Position numbers and translations under genes: made by a program. The notes beneath the pieces were generated by a model. That model searched no databases, was not told where the DNA came from, and was given only the letters and a program-made list of their open reading frames with translations. Below, in pieces: positions 42,338 through 51,368 of a stretch of DNA of 64,000 nt (positions are counted from its first letter, which is position 1; each line of letters begins with the position of its first letter). Origin of the DNA: Pseudomonas graminis (GTDB lineage: Bacteria; Pseudomonadota; Gammaproteobacteria; Pseudomonadales; Pseudomonadaceae); the NCBI RefSeq assembly GCF_001705435.1, contig NZ_MDEN01000052.1, positions 85,877-149,876 of the forward strand. Direction: 5' to 3'.

Positions 42338-43675
42338 TCAACCGTGCAAAGCGGTTAACTCGCGCGGCACGACGATGCTGGCCACGAATCCGCCCTGCGG
42401 GTGATTGCCCAGCACCAGCGTTCCGCCGTGCTTCTCGGCGGCGCGTTTGGCAATGGCCAGGCCGAGCCCGTAGCCCGGCGCAGTCTGGTTGGGCGCGCGA
42501 TAGAACGGCTCGCCCAACTGCGCCAGATGCTCCGGATTGGCGCCGGGACCATGGTCCCGCACGCTGAGCCGCCATTCATCCCCCTCAAGGGTTGCGCTCA
42601 ACTCGATCGGCTGACCCACCGGATTGAAGCGCAGCGCGTTGCGCAGCAGGTTGTCCAGCGCCCGTTCCAGCACGCTTGGCCAGCCCTGCAACTGCACCCC
42701 TGGCTGCACCGACACCGAAACCGTCTGCTCGCCGCCGCCCATCTCCGTCTCGGCCTGCAGATGATGCAAAAGCCCCGACACATCCACCGCCGTGGCGCTG
42801 CCCATGTCGGCGTCCAGTCGTGCCAGCGCCAGAATTTCGCTGATCAACTCTTCCAGCCGGTCGCACTCACGGGTCAGGCGCGGCCACAGCTTGTCGCGCT
42901 CCACCGGTTCTGCGCGTTCGGCCAGGGCCAGGGCAATCCGCAGCCGGGCCAGGGGAGAGCGCAGTTCATGGGAAACGTCGCGAAGCAGCTGGCGCTGGCT
43001 GCTGATCTGACTTTGCAGGCGGGCACCCATGCGGTTGAAGTCGTTCGCCAGCACGCCAAATTCATCACGGCGGTTGGCCAGTCGCGCCAGGCTGTTTTGC
43101 TGGTAGGTGGTCTGGCCGAGGTCATGCACCGCGCCGCGCAGACGGCTTAGCGGGCGGGTGATCGACAGCGTCACCATCAGGCTGAACAACGTCAGCACCA
43201 CCAGCGCGATGCCCAGCGCGCTCAGCGGCCAGACCAGACTGTCGCGGTGCCACGCGTCCAGCTCCGGATGTGGGATCCGGTAAATCAGCAGGTAGGTTTC
43301 ACCGGTTTTTTCACTGGTGTATTCGGAGGTCAGTCGCCGCCACGGCAGTGGTCGTGTGTCGTCATTCTGCCGCTCTTCAAAAGCCGCCGCGCGGGGCGGG
43401 AAGGTGCCGGGAATCACCGCTTCGCCGCTGTCGTTGAGCACCTGAACGTCGATGTGGTATTTGCGCTTGAGGTCTTGCAGATAATCCTGGGCGGATTTCT
43501 CGCCTTTGTCCTCGTACAACTCCACCCACTTCTGCGGCAAGTTGTGCAGGCCGGGATGACGGCTGAGAATCCAGGCGTCCTGATTGAGGACATGGCCCAT
43601 CAGGATCGACAGGCCCGCTACCAACGCGATCGCAAGCCAGAAGCTCGCCAGGATTCTCCAGAACAATGAACGCAC
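42338..43675 (-). CDS. Cpx-type sensor histidine kinase
   Basis: A 445-residue membrane histidine kinase: TM1 (about 5-30), a periplasmic sensor (about 31-145), TM2 (about 147-171), HAMP, then the H-box RDVSHELRSPLARLR with phosphorylated His236 and the ATPase boxes NLLRNALRF, VRDHGPGAN and GYGLGLAIAKR. It corresponds to the CpxS-type envelope stress kinase of pseudomonads. The start is GTG 43675 with GAGGG upstream. It is the third gene after cpxR and the Spy-like gene, but a strong terminator sits just upstream (43700-43735), so it is expressed by read-through or its own promoter. Confidence 0.88.
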   Translation of the reverse strand: MRSLFWRILASFWLAIALVAGLSILMGHVLNQDAWILSRHPGLHNLPQKWVELYEDKGEKSAQDYLQDLKRKYHIDVQVLNDSGEAVIPGTFPPRAAAFEERQNDDTRPLPWRRLTSEYTSEKTGETYLLIYRIPHPELDAWHRDSLVWPLSALGIALVVLTLFSLMVTLSITRPLSRLRGAVHDLGQTTYQQNSLARLANRRDEFGVLANDFNRMGARLQSQISSQRQLLRDVSHELRSPLARLRIALALAERAEPVERDKLWPRLTRECDRLEELISEILALARLDADMGSATAVDVSGLLHHLQAETEMGGGEQTVSVSVQPGVQLQGWPSVLERALDNLLRNALRFNPVGQPIELSATLEGDEWRLSVRDHGPGANPEHLAQLGEPFYRAPNQTAPGYGLGLAIAKRAAEKHGGTLVLGNHPQGGFVASIVVPRELTALHG

Positions 43676-43699
43676 GTGCTGCCCTCGACCCGGTGTGTC

Positions 43700-43735
43700 A
43701 AAAAGAAAACCCGACACGCCGGGGAGCGTGTCGGG
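43700..43735 (-). terminator. terminator/attenuator between the Spy-like gene and the histidine kinase
   Basis: In the minus direction a perfect 10-bp stem CCCGACACGC / GCGTGTCGGG is followed by TTTTCTTTTT. It lies in the 93-bp gap upstream of the kinase start and would let the Spy-like mRNA outnumber the kinase mRNA. Confidence 0.88.
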
Positions 43736-43768
43736 TTGGGGGAAGTGTAATGCCGCGCCAGCAGGCAG

Positions 43769-44212
43769 TTACTGGGTTTTTTGCGCTTTCTGCGCTTTCC
43801 ACGCTTCGAACTCGGCGCGATCCGCACGGCGCTGGGCTTCATCCTTCTGGATCTGGTCGAAGGTCTTCTGTTGCTCCGGCGTCAGCAGGGCGCGGATGCC
43901 GGACTGGGTTTTGGCCCGGGCAGCTTCCTGTTCATCCATCATCGCCTTCTGGTCGGCGGGCGACAGCTTGGCCAGGTACTTCTGGGTGATCTCGGAGCGG
44001 CCGCGCCACTGATCGCCCATCATCTGGTCGACTTGCTGACGTTGTTCAGGGGTCAGGTTGAGTCTTTCCATCGGGCCGTGGCGATGATGCATGCCGGGGC
44101 CTTCAAAGCCAGGACCGCCAGGGCCACCCATAGGGCCAGCTTCCGGAGGCATGGCCATTGCAACGGTAGGCAGGGCTGCGGCGAACATCAAAGCCATCAA
44201 AGTCTTGCGCAT
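43769..44212 (-). CDS. Spy/CpxP-like periplasmic chaperone (LTxxQ protein)
   Basis: A 147-residue exported protein with signal peptide MRKTLMALMFAAALPTVAMA. The mature part begins with a Gly/Pro/Met/His-rich stretch (PGMHHRHGPMER), which may bind metal, followed by two LTxxQ motifs (LTPEQRQQ, LTPEQQKT) in long charged helices. The family covers Spy and CpxP: ATP-independent chaperones and feedback inhibitors of Cpx sensing. It lies between cpxR and the kinase, with a candidate CpxR box about 85 bp upstream. Confidence 0.9.
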   Translation of the reverse strand: MRKTLMALMFAAALPTVAMAMPPEAGPMGGPGGPGFEGPGMHHRHGPMERLNLTPEQRQQVDQMMGDQWRGRSEITQKYLAKLSPADQKAMMDEQEAARAKTQSGIRALLTPEQQKTFDQIQKDEAQRRADRAEFEAWKAQKAQKTQ

Positions 44213-44295
44213 GGTGAATCTCCTTGTCTCGATTTCGGCTCTGTGCCGGTTGAGGCCAGTTTAGGGAGATCAAGGTCAAGGGAGGTCAGGGGTCG

Positions 44296-44311
44296 GTAAA
44301 GCTTGGGTAAA
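44296..44311. promoter_or_regulatory. candidate CpxR box upstream of the Spy-like gene
   Basis: GTAAA-GCTTGG-GTAAA: two GTAAA half-sites 11 bp apart, matching the CpxR tandem motif (GTAAA-N5/6-GTAAA). It is 84-99 bp upstream of the Spy-like start, where an activator would bind. Confidence 0.65.
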
Positions 44312-44451
44312 GGGGGCGCGCTGGCGTGTTGACGTAGTGTGCCTGCTACCGAGTGCGCGCCCAGCTGTAAGCGGCAAGCCACAAGATTCAAGCCAAAAAG
44401 CAGTCCGGCGTCGCTGCCGATGCTGTTGCTTGTGCTGTCGCTGTCGCTGTT

Positions 44452-44485
44452 GCTTGCAGCTTGCAGCTTGCAGCTTGCAGCTTGC
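44452..44485. repeat. tandem 7-bp repeat (GCTTGCA)
   Basis: Nearly five perfect copies of GCTTGCA in a row, 17 bp after the cpxR stop in the direction of transcription. Just beyond it (44429-44451) is imperfect GCTGTC/GCTGTT repetition. Heptamer arrays of this kind vary in copy number by slippage. It is not a CRISPR, as there are no spacers. Confidence 0.85.
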
Positions 44486-44502
44486 CGCTCCCAACTGCCT
44501 CG

Positions 44503-45180
44503 TCAGAGGCTGTAATAATACCCGCGGCTGCGCAGGGCAACGATGCGCGGGCGGCCGTCGGCGTGGGGGCCGATCTTCTTGCGCAGGTTGCTGACGTGCA
44601 TATCAAGGCTGCGGTCGTAGAGCGTCAGTTTGCGGCCCAGGGCCAGTTGCGCCAGCTCCTGCTTTTCCAGTGGTTCACCGGGCTGGCCGAGCAAGGCCTC
44701 AAGCAGACGCGCTTCGGAGACCGTCAGGGTGAATTCCTGCTCGTCAATCGTGACCACTCCCCGTGCGGGACTGAAGCACAGATCGCCCAGTTCGATTTGC
44801 GACGATACCGCCGTCGGATGGCTACGGCGCAGCACCGCGCGCAGACGCGCTGTCAGTTCGCGAGGATCGCAGGGCTTGGCCAGATAATCATCGGCGCCCA
44901 GCTCCAGACCCAGAATGCGGTCCAGCGGTTCGCCGCGCGCCGAGAGCATCAGCACGGGAAGGTCGGGGTGATCGGTGCGCAATTGTTTGAGCACTTCCAG
45001 ACCGCTGCCGTCGGGGAGCATCACGTCCAGCACCACCGCAGCGGGTGCGGATTCGGCAAGCGCTTTGCGCGCGCTCTGGCCATCGTGGCAGGCGCGCACG
45101 GCGAACCCTTCCTGACTCAACCAACTGCTCAGGAGCTCACACAGCTCCTGGTCATCATCAATAAGTAACAGCTCGCTCAT
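44503..45180 (-). CDS. cpxR: CpxR-type response regulator
   Basis: A 225-residue OmpR-family regulator. The receiver has the acidic pocket LLIDDDQELC, the phosphoacceptor Asp52 in VVLDVMLPDGSG, a Thr/Ser-type switch (MLSARGEP) and Lys in DDYLAKPCDPREL. The winged-helix DNA-binding domain ends MHVSNLRKKIGPHADGRPRIVALRSRGYYYSL. It heads the minus-strand group cpxR, Spy-like gene, kinase, and a CpxR-like site lies before the second gene, so positive control of the group is likely. Confidence 0.9.
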   Translation of the reverse strand: MSELLLIDDDQELCELLSSWLSQEGFAVRACHDGQSARKALAESAPAAVVLDVMLPDGSGLEVLKQLRTDHPDLPVLMLSARGEPLDRILGLELGADDYLAKPCDPRELTARLRAVLRRSHPTAVSSQIELGDLCFSPARGVVTIDEQEFTLTVSEARLLEALLGQPGEPLEKQELAQLALGRKLTLYDRSLDMHVSNLRKKIGPHADGRPRIVALRSRGYYYSL

Positions 45181-45451
45181 GACTCACTCATTTAGCCACT
45201 GCCGACGACGTCGACGCCGGCCGCTGGCAAAGATACCGCACTGGAGGGCCACCCTGGCTGCGTGACCCCTCGTGACAAACCATTATTGTTCGGTCAATAC
45301 CCACAAGGCATGACCGCCCGTGCCTCTTTGAGCCGCAGTCAAAGCCTTTGGTTCTAGCAACTTATCGGCAGGGCAGTGCGTAGGGTGAACTTCAGAAGGC
45401 GGGTGAAGGCGGTCCGGCCCGGTGTACAGAGCCGGGCGCCTGACAGACGTT

Positions 45452-45751
45452 TCAGGGCAGGACTTGCTTGAACGGTTTGACGATCACGTCAGCGTAGACA
45501 CCCGCTGCCACATAGGGATCCGCCTCAGCCCAGGCCTGGGCGTCCTTGAGGGACTCGAATTCGGCGACGATCAGGCTGCCGGTAAACCCTGCAGTGCCCG
45601 GGTCGATGCTGTCTATCGCAGGCATCGGGCCGGCGAGGACGATGCGCCCTTCGGCCTTCATTGCGTTCAGGCGCTCAAGGTGCGCAGGGCGCGCGGCCAG
45701 GCGTTTTTCCAGCGAGTTGGCGACGTCGGTTGCCACGATTGCGTAGAGCAT
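45452..45751 (-). CDS. yciI: YciI family protein
   Basis: A 99-residue protein of the YciI (YCII-related) family with start [17 protein letters not shown] and the conserved His and Asp in [11 protein letters not shown] and [12 protein letters not shown]. Family members have a ferredoxin-like fold and some dehalogenase-like activity; the role of YciI itself is unknown. It starts one base after the yciB-like stop, and the pair is conserved next to the yciO-scpAB cluster, as here. Confidence 0.92.
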   Translation of the reverse strand: MLYAIVATDVANSLEKRLAARPAHLERLNAMKAEGRIVLAGPMPAIDSIDPGTAGFTGSLIVAEFESLKDAQAWAEADPYVAAGVYADVIVKPFKQVLP

Positions 45752-45752
45752 G

Positions 45753-46361
45753 TCAGTCCTCTCTTTTTTTGTTTGTAGGCTGGGTTGACGGATCGGCGTC
45801 ATGGATATGGCGAGCCAGGTAGATGCCCTGGCCGACCAGGAACAGCAGGGTCATGCCCAGGCTGCCGAACACCTTGAAGTCGACCCAGAATTCTTGATAG
45901 GTAAACGCCACATAGAGATTGGCCGCGCCGCAGAACAGGAAGAACACGATCCAGGCGATGTTCAGTTTGGTCCAGACCGCCTGCGGCAGGGTCAGCGCGT
46001 GGCCCATGATGCGTTGAATCAACAGACGATCGCCGATGAAGTGACTGCCGGCGAAGATCAGCGCGAAGACCCAGTTCACCACCGGGGCTTTCCACTTGAG
46101 GAAGGTTTCGCTGTGGAACGCCAGGGTCAGGCTACCGAACACGAGGCAGGCAATCAGCGTCAGCCACTGACTTTTTTCCAGTTTGCCCTGACGGACATAG
46201 AGGACGCCGTAAACCACGAGGGAACTGGCGATCAGCATCGCGGTGGCGCTGTAAATCCCGCCTACCATGAAGCTGTGGCCAAGGACATCGACGGCTTGCG
46301 GGCTGATTTTGTAAACGATGAAGAACAGGATGAGCGGGATGAAGTCGATGAATTGTTTCAC
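45753..46361 (-). CDS. yciB: inner-membrane septation protein YciB/IspZ
   Basis: A 202-residue protein with five to six membrane helices, starting (V/M)[17 protein letters not shown] as is usual for the family, with the conserved [16 protein letters not shown] and [14 protein letters not shown]. It affects cell-envelope and septum integrity in enterobacteria. GTG 46361 is the likely start; ATG 46400 would add 13 residues and has no family support. It is in an operon with yciI and divergent from the PHP phosphatase gene. Confidence 0.92.
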   Translation of the reverse strand: MKQFIDFIPLILFFIVYKISPQAVDVLGHSFMVGGIYSATAMLIASSLVVYGVLYVRQGKLEKSQWLTLIACLVFGSLTLAFHSETFLKWKAPVVNWVFALIFAGSHFIGDRLLIQRIMGHALTLPQAVWTKLNIAWIVFFLFCGAANLYVAFTYQEFWVDFKVFGSLGMTLLFLVGQGIYLARHIHDADPSTQPTNKKRED

Positions 46362-46426
46362 AGTAAGAGCCAGAAGCTGGATGTGACGGCATAATAACAA
46401 ACATCAATGACTGCGAAAGCGCCCCT

Positions 46427-47287
46427 ATGAACGTCGATCTGCACTGCCACAGCACCGCTTCCGATGGCGCCCTTGCGCCCGCGGTACTCGTCGCGCGTGC
46501 CCACGAGCACGGCGTGAAAGTCCTCGCACTCACCGACCACGACACCCTCGAAGGCCTCGCCGAGGCCCGTGCTGCGTCGCTTGCGCTGGGTATGCAGCTG
46601 ATCGACGGCATCGAATTGTCCTGCACCTGGGGCGGTGCCACCATCCATGTGCTGGGCTATGGGTTCGATGTGGACGCCCCGCAATTGCGTGAGGCGATCG
46701 AGCAATTGCACACCGGCCGCTGGTTGCGGGCCGAAGAAATAAGCCGCAAGTTGGCGATGAAAGGTATGCCCGGCGCGCTCGAAGGTGCGCGTGCGGTGCA
46801 GCAGGCGCTGGGCGACAGCGGTAATGCGCCGGCCCGGCCGCACTTTGCCGACTTTCTGGTCAACCAGGGGTTCGTCAAGGACCGCGCCGAAGCGTTCCGC
46901 AAATGGCTCGGTGCGGGCAAGCTGGGCGACGTCAAGCAACACTGGCCGACCCTTGAGCAAACGGTGGCGACCCTGCGCGCCGCCGGGGCGTGGGTCAGCC
47001 TCGCGCACCCTTCGCATTACGATTTCACCCGCAGCAAGCGTCGCAAGCTGGTCGCCGACTTCATTCAGGCCGGCGGCCACGCCATAGAAGTGGTCAACGG
47101 CCTGCAGCCTGCCGATCAGGTCGGCAGTCTGGCTATTCTGGCCCGTGAGTTCGGTCTGCTGGTCAGTGCCGGCAGTGATTTTCATGCCCCAGGCGCATGG
47201 TCTGAAATCGGCGTTTATCGCCCATTGCCCGAAGACCTGCCGCCCCTTTGGTGTCGGTTCAAACATGACCAGCCTACTGCCGTCTGA
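46427..47287 (+). CDS. PHP-domain phosphoesterase (RNase AM/YciV-like)
   Basis: A 286-residue PHP protein with metal ligands in MNVDLHCHSTASDG, LTDHDTLEG, GIELSC, LAHPSHY and the closing SDFHAPG. Homologues hydrolyse 3',5'-bisphosphonucleotides and trim RNA 5' ends (RnaAM, formerly TrpH/YciV). It is the first gene of a tight plus-strand group with yciO, scpA and scpB; its end lies 13 bp before the yciO start. Confidence 0.9.
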   Translation: MNVDLHCHSTASDGALAPAVLVARAHEHGVKVLALTDHDTLEGLAEARAASLALGMQLIDGIELSCTWGGATIHVLGYGFDVDAPQLREAIEQLHTGRWLRAEEISRKLAMKGMPGALEGARAVQQALGDSGNAPARPHFADFLVNQGFVKDRAEAFRKWLGAGKLGDVKQHWPTLEQTVATLRAAGAWVSLAHPSHYDFTRSKRRKLVADFIQAGGHAIEVVNGLQPADQVGSLAILAREFGLLVSAGSDFHAPGAWSEIGVYRPLPEDLPPLWCRFKHDQPTAV

Positions 47288-47300
47288 ACAGGAAATTACC

Positions 47301-47933
47301 GTGAGTCAATTTTTCCAGGTCCACCCGGAAAACCCGCAAGCGCGCCTGATCAAGCAGGCCGTGGAAATCATCCGGGCGGGCGGTCTGGTGGTTTACCCCA
47401 CCGATTCGTCCTACGCATTGGGTTGCCAGATGGGCGACAAGACGGCCGTCGAGCGCATCCGTCGCCTGCGTCAACTCGATGACAAACACAATTTCACGCT
47501 GATGTGCAGCGATCTGTCCCAGCTGGGATTGTTCGCCAAGGTCGACACGGCGGCGTTTCGTGTGCTCAAGGCGCACACGCCGGGGCCGTACACCTTCATT
47601 CTCGGCGCCACACGTGACGTACCGCGTCTGGTCCTGCACCCCAAGCGGCGCACCATTGGCCTGCGCGTGCCGGGTCATCCCATCGCGCAGGCGCTGTTGC
47701 AGGAACTGGGTGAGCCGCTGATGAGCGTCAGCCTGATCATGCCGGGCGAGACCATTCCGATGAGTGACCCTTACGAGATGCGCGGGATTCTCGAGCATCA
47801 GGTGGACCTGATCATCGACGCCGGCGAGGGCGGCATCTCGGCCTCGACCGTGGTCAACCTGACCGATGGCGAGCCCCAAGTGGTGCGTGTGGGTTGCGGC
47901 GATCCGACGCCGTTTGGGGTCGAAGTCGAGTGA
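47301..47933 (+). CDS. yciO: YciO, YrdC/Sua5-like protein
   Basis: A 210-residue YrdC-fold protein with the nucleotide/carbonyl-binding segments VVYPTDSSYALGC and the Lys/Arg-rich basic cleft LRQLDDKHNFTLMC and PKRRTIGLRVP. YciO is related to the threonylcarbamoyl-AMP synthase TsaC but forms a separate branch whose role is less clear. GTG 47301 gives the family start SQFFQVHPENPQARL. Its stop overlaps the scpA start by 4 bp. Confidence 0.92.
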   Translation: MSQFFQVHPENPQARLIKQAVEIIRAGGLVVYPTDSSYALGCQMGDKTAVERIRRLRQLDDKHNFTLMCSDLSQLGLFAKVDTAAFRVLKAHTPGPYTFILGATRDVPRLVLHPKRRTIGLRVPGHPIAQALLQELGEPLMSVSLIMPGETIPMSDPYEMRGILEHQVDLIIDAGEGGISASTVVNLTDGEPQVVRVGCGDPTPFGVEVE

Positions 47934-48772
47934 CCGAGGCGCAAACGCTGGAGGCTCAGACCGGCGCTCCGCCCGACCCGCAGGCCAACGCCCAGCAAGA
48001 GCTGCCGTTTGCCATGGTCTACGGTCAGGCCGTCACGCAAATGCCGGTCGACCTGTACATCCCGCCGGATGCGCTGGAAGTGTTCCTCGAAGCCTTCGAG
48101 GGCCCGCTGGACCTGCTGCTTTACCTGATTCGCAAACAGAACATCAATATCCTCGACATCCCCGTAGCGGAAATCACCCGTCAGTACATGGGTTACGTCG
48201 AACTGATGAAAACCGTGCGCCTGGAGCTGGCCGCCGAGTACCTGGTCATGGCGGCCATGCTTGCCGAGATCAAATCGCGCATGTTGCTGCCGCGCTCGGA
48301 AATGGCCGAGGAAGAAGAAGGCGATCCCCGCGCCGAACTGATCCGTCGCTTGCAGCAATACGAGCGGTTCAAGGCGGCGGCAGAAGGCATTGACCAGCTG
48401 TCCCGCGTGGGCCGCGATGTACTGGTGCCCCGGCTGGAGGCGCCCGAAGCGCGGGTGCGCAAGTTGTTGCCGGACGTCGCCCTCGAAGAGCTGTTGATGT
48501 CGATGGCCGACGTGCTGCGCCGTGGCGACATGTTCGAAAGTCACCAGGTCAGCCGCGAAGCGCTGTCCACCCGCGAGCGCATGAGTGATGTGCTGGAGCG
48601 CTTGAAAGGCGCGGGTTTCGTGCCCTTCGCCGAGCTGTTCACGGCAGAAGAGGGGCGGCTGGGCGTGGTGGTGACGTTCATGGCGGTGCTGGAACTGGTC
48701 AAGGAGCAACTGGTGGAGCTGGTGCAAAACGAAGCCTTCGCCGTTATTCATGTGCGGGCGCGAGCCGAATAA
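47930..48772 (+). CDS. scpA: segregation and condensation protein A
   Basis: A 280-residue kleisin subunit of the SMC-ScpAB condensin-like complex. It has the ScpA start EAFEGPLDLLLYLIRKQNINILDIPVA and the C-terminal winged helix VVVTFMAVLELVKEQLVELVQ. GTG 47930 overlaps the yciO stop (GTGA); an internal ATG further in, at MVYGQ, is an alternative. ScpB follows at once, as usual. Confidence 0.93.
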   Translation: MTEAQTLEAQTGAPPDPQANAQQELPFAMVYGQAVTQMPVDLYIPPDALEVFLEAFEGPLDLLLYLIRKQNINILDIPVAEITRQYMGYVELMKTVRLELAAEYLVMAAMLAEIKSRMLLPRSEMAEEEEGDPRAELIRRLQQYERFKAAAEGIDQLSRVGRDVLVPRLEAPEARVRKLLPDVALEELLMSMADVLRRGDMFESHQVSREALSTRERMSDVLERLKGAGFVPFAELFTAEEGRLGVVVTFMAVLELVKEQLVELVQNEAFAVIHVRARAE

Positions 48773-48789
48773 AGAGCAAGAGCTGATCA

Positions 48790-49581
48790 ATGAACCTGAA
48801 TGAACCCCGCGATCTGGCGCCGTTGCTCGAAGCGTTTCTGCTCGCCTCCGGAAAACCGCAGTCCCTGGAGCGTCTCTACGAGCTCTTCGAAGAGGGCGAG
48901 CGGCCCGAACCGCCGGTGTTCAAAAAGGCGCTGACGTTGCTGGGCAAATCCTGCGACAACCGCGCCTTTGAGCTGAAAGAAGTCGCCACCGGCTATCGCT
49001 TGCAGATCCGCGAGAAGTTTGCGCCCTGGGTCGGGCGTCTGTGGGAAGAACGCCCGCAGCGTTATTCGCGCGCCCTTCTGGAAACCATGGCGCTGATCGC
49101 TTATCGCCAGCCGATCACCCGGGGCGAGATCGAGGACGTGCGTGGCGTCGCGGTCAACACCAACATCGTCAAGACCCTGATGGAGCGCGAATGGATCAGG
49201 ATCGTCGGCTACCGCGACGTGCCCGGCAAACCCGCGATGTTCGCCACCACCAAAGCCTTTCTTGATCACTTCAACCTGAAAAACCTCGACGAACTGCCGC
49301 CACTGGCCGACCTGCGCGAGATGGAAACCGAGCCGGTGCTTGAATTCGACGACGCACCTGTGCCCGCGCACTTGCAGGCGTTGGCCGATGCCAGCCTGCC
49401 ACTCGATGCTGACGCAGAGCCTGAGGCACCCCGGGATGAGACCAGTTTCCGCAGCTTGTTGGCCGAGCTGGATACTATGGAGCAGGGCCTGAAAATCGAC
49501 TTCGACGATTTATTGCTCGATGAGGCCGATAAAGAGTCTGAATTGGAAGAACCGCCGCAGGACGATGAAGATCCGCGGTGA
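48790..49581 (+). CDS. scpB: segregation and condensation protein B
   Basis: A 263-residue ScpB protein with two winged-helix domains (about residues 10-180), marked by LLEAFLLASGKPQSLERL and LLETMALIAYRQPITRGEIEDVRGV, and an extended acidic C-terminal tail (EPEAPRDE to the final PPQDDEDPR) that is probably disordered. It partners ScpA in chromosome condensation. The short 17-bp gap to scpA indicates one transcript. Confidence 0.94.
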   Translation: MNLNEPRDLAPLLEAFLLASGKPQSLERLYELFEEGERPEPPVFKKALTLLGKSCDNRAFELKEVATGYRLQIREKFAPWVGRLWEERPQRYSRALLETMALIAYRQPITRGEIEDVRGVAVNTNIVKTLMEREWIRIVGYRDVPGKPAMFATTKAFLDHFNLKNLDELPPLADLREMETEPVLEFDDAPVPAHLQALADASLPLDADAEPEAPRDETSFRSLLAELDTMEQGLKIDFDDLLLDEADKESELEEPPQDDEDPR

Positions 49582-49635
49582 CGAACGCTGTGGCAGGACG
49601 ATGCGCAGCGCCCAATTCCTCATTCAGGCGAACCC

Positions 49636-49830
49636 ATGAGCACCAAGAATCCCTGCATCAGCCTCTGCAAATTCGACGATGATATTTGCCTGGGCTGTGG
49701 TCGCAGCAAGCGCGAGATCAAATCCTGGAAGAAGATGGAGAAGGACGAAAAGCGTTCGGTGCTCGCCGAATCGGCGCTGCGGCTGATCAAGCTCAAGGGC
49801 GCCAGTCGGCGGAAAAAGAAGTCAGCCTGA
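49636..49830 (+). CDS. DUF1289 Cys-rich small protein
   Basis: A 64-residue protein with the DUF1289 pattern NPCISLCKFDDDICLGCGRSKREI (four Cys suited to a zinc or iron-sulfur site), followed by a helical WKKMEKDEKRSVL and a very basic end RRKKKSA. Its function is unknown; the basic tail suggests nucleic-acid contact. It is between scpB and rluB on the same strand and may be co-transcribed with scpB. Confidence 0.9.
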   Translation: MSTKNPCISLCKFDDDICLGCGRSKREIKSWKKMEKDEKRSVLAESALRLIKLKGASRRKKKSA

Positions 49831-50037
49831 ATTTTTCATCTAGTCTCTGATGCGCAACGCGCGTCAGGCGCGTATGATTCGCGACCTTTTGGCGATCCAC
49901 ACGCGCCAGGGATTTCAGTTTTCCGCCCGTTCCGCCTCAGAGCTGTTCTGATCCGGAGCCGCTTTCGTCCAGAGAGCCGGGCCACAGGCCATGCCCACTC
50001 GCGCATGCCCTGATTCGACACACCGGGAGGTGCCCAG

Positions 50038-51285
50038 ATGAGTGAACAAGACAAGCAAGACAAAGAGATCGGCCCAGCAGGCGAAAAACTGCAGAAGGTT
50101 CTGGCGCGCATCGGCGTCGGTTCCCGTCGCGACGTTGAAGCCTGGATTGGCGAAGGCCGCATCAAGGTCAACGGCGTTCAGGCCACTCTGGGTCAGCGCG
50201 TCGACCTGCACGACGCCATCACGGTCGACGGTCGCGTGATCCGCCGCGAAGAAGCCGCCGAAACCGTTCGCCGCGTCGTCATGTACAACAAGCCGGACGG
50301 TGAAATCTGCACCCGTGACGACCCTGAAGGCCGTCCGACCGTGTTTGATCGCCTGCCGCGCCCGAAAGAAGGCCGCTGGATCAACATCGGTCGTCTGGAC
50401 ATCAACACCACCGGGTTGCTGATGTTCACCACCGACGGTGAACTGGCCAACCGCCTGATGCACCCTTCGTTCGAAATGGACCGCGAGTACGCCGTGCGCG
50501 TCCGTGGCGAAGTCGACGACGACATGCTGGCGCGCCTGAAGGCTGGCGTGGTGCTGGAAGACGGTCCGGCGCGTTTCACCGACATTCAGCAGGCGCCGGG
50601 TGGCGAAGGCTTCAACCACTGGTACCACTGCGTGGTCATGGAAGGCCGCAACCGCGAAGTCCGTCGGTTGTGGGAATCCCAGGGTTTGGTGGTCAGCCGT
50701 CTGAAGCGCGTGCGTTTCGGTCCGGTGTTCCTCAACTCCGATCTGCCGATGGGTCGCTGGCGCGAAATGAGTCAGCAGGAAGTCGACATCCTCAGCGCCG
50801 AGGTCGGCCTGACGCCGGTCGCGATGCCGCAGATGACCGCCAAGACCAAAGACAAGCTGGAGCGTTTGCAGCGCCAGTCGTCCCGTCCGTTGGGCAAGGG
50901 CGAGCGCGTGCGTCAGGTTCGTCCGGCCAAAGATGCAGTGTCTTCGGACCGTCCGGCCCGTGAGCCACGTCTGGCGGATGGCGAGCGCCCGGCGCGCAAG
51001 CCTGCGGAAAACGGTCGTCCGGCGCGCACCCCGCGTCCGGCCATCGGTGGTCGTGGCGACACTGCCCGTGGCGGCAATCCACGTGGCGACAGCGCGCGTA
51101 GCGAAAACGGTCGCGGCACGCCGGTCGCGGAACGCCCGAGCGACATGAACAAGCGTCCCGCCAAGCCGAAGCCTTCGCGTCCCGGCATCGGTCTGGTAGA
51201 CGACAAGACCCCGTCCGGCAAACGCCGCGGCCCGCCAAGCGGCACCGGTCAGCGCCCGGGCTTTGGTCGTCGCAAGCCCGAGTAA
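50038..51285 (+). CDS. rluB: 23S rRNA pseudouridine(2605) synthase RluB
   Basis: A 415-residue RsuA-family pseudouridine synthase. An S4 RNA-binding domain (about 15-60, LQKVLARIGVGSRRDVEAWI) precedes the catalytic domain, with catalytic Asp121 in GRLDINTTGLL. From about residue 285 a long basic Arg/Gly/Pro-rich tail (SARSENGRG, PRPAIGGRGD) extends beyond the E. coli enzyme (291 residues) and is likely a disordered RNA-binding extension common in pseudomonads. GGGAGG precedes ATG 50038. A bidirectional terminator follows. Confidence 0.95.
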   Translation: MSEQDKQDKEIGPAGEKLQKVLARIGVGSRRDVEAWIGEGRIKVNGVQATLGQRVDLHDAITVDGRVIRREEAAETVRRVVMYNKPDGEICTRDDPEGRPTVFDRLPRPKEGRWINIGRLDINTTGLLMFTTDGELANRLMHPSFEMDREYAVRVRGEVDDDMLARLKAGVVLEDGPARFTDIQQAPGGEGFNHWYHCVVMEGRNREVRRLWESQGLVVSRLKRVRFGPVFLNSDLPMGRWREMSQQEVDILSAEVGLTPVAMPQMTAKTKDKLERLQRQSSRPLGKGERVRQVRPAKDAVSSDRPAREPRLADGERPARKPAENGRPARTPRPAIGGRGDTARGGNPRGDSARSENGRGTPVAERPSDMNKRPAKPKPSRPGIGLVDDKTPSGKRRGPPSGTGQRPGFGRRKPE

Positions 51286-51325
51286 TGGCCTTGTGAAGCA
51301 GTAATCGCGGTCTGAAGTACAAAAA

Positions 51326-51353
51326 ACGCCAGTCGAGAGACTGGCGTTTTTTT
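51326..51353. terminator. bidirectional terminator between rluB and the metallopeptidase gene
   Basis: Stem ACGCCAGTC / GACTGGCGT with loop GAGA, flanked by an A-run on the left and a T-run on the right, serving both convergent genes. Confidence 0.92.
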
Positions 51354-51368
51354 ATGCGCGCTTGGGAG

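Noticed and set aside
44452..44485. Possible CRISPR array
   Set aside because: The repeats are 7 bp and contiguous with no spacers, and no cas genes are present; it is a simple tandem repeat.
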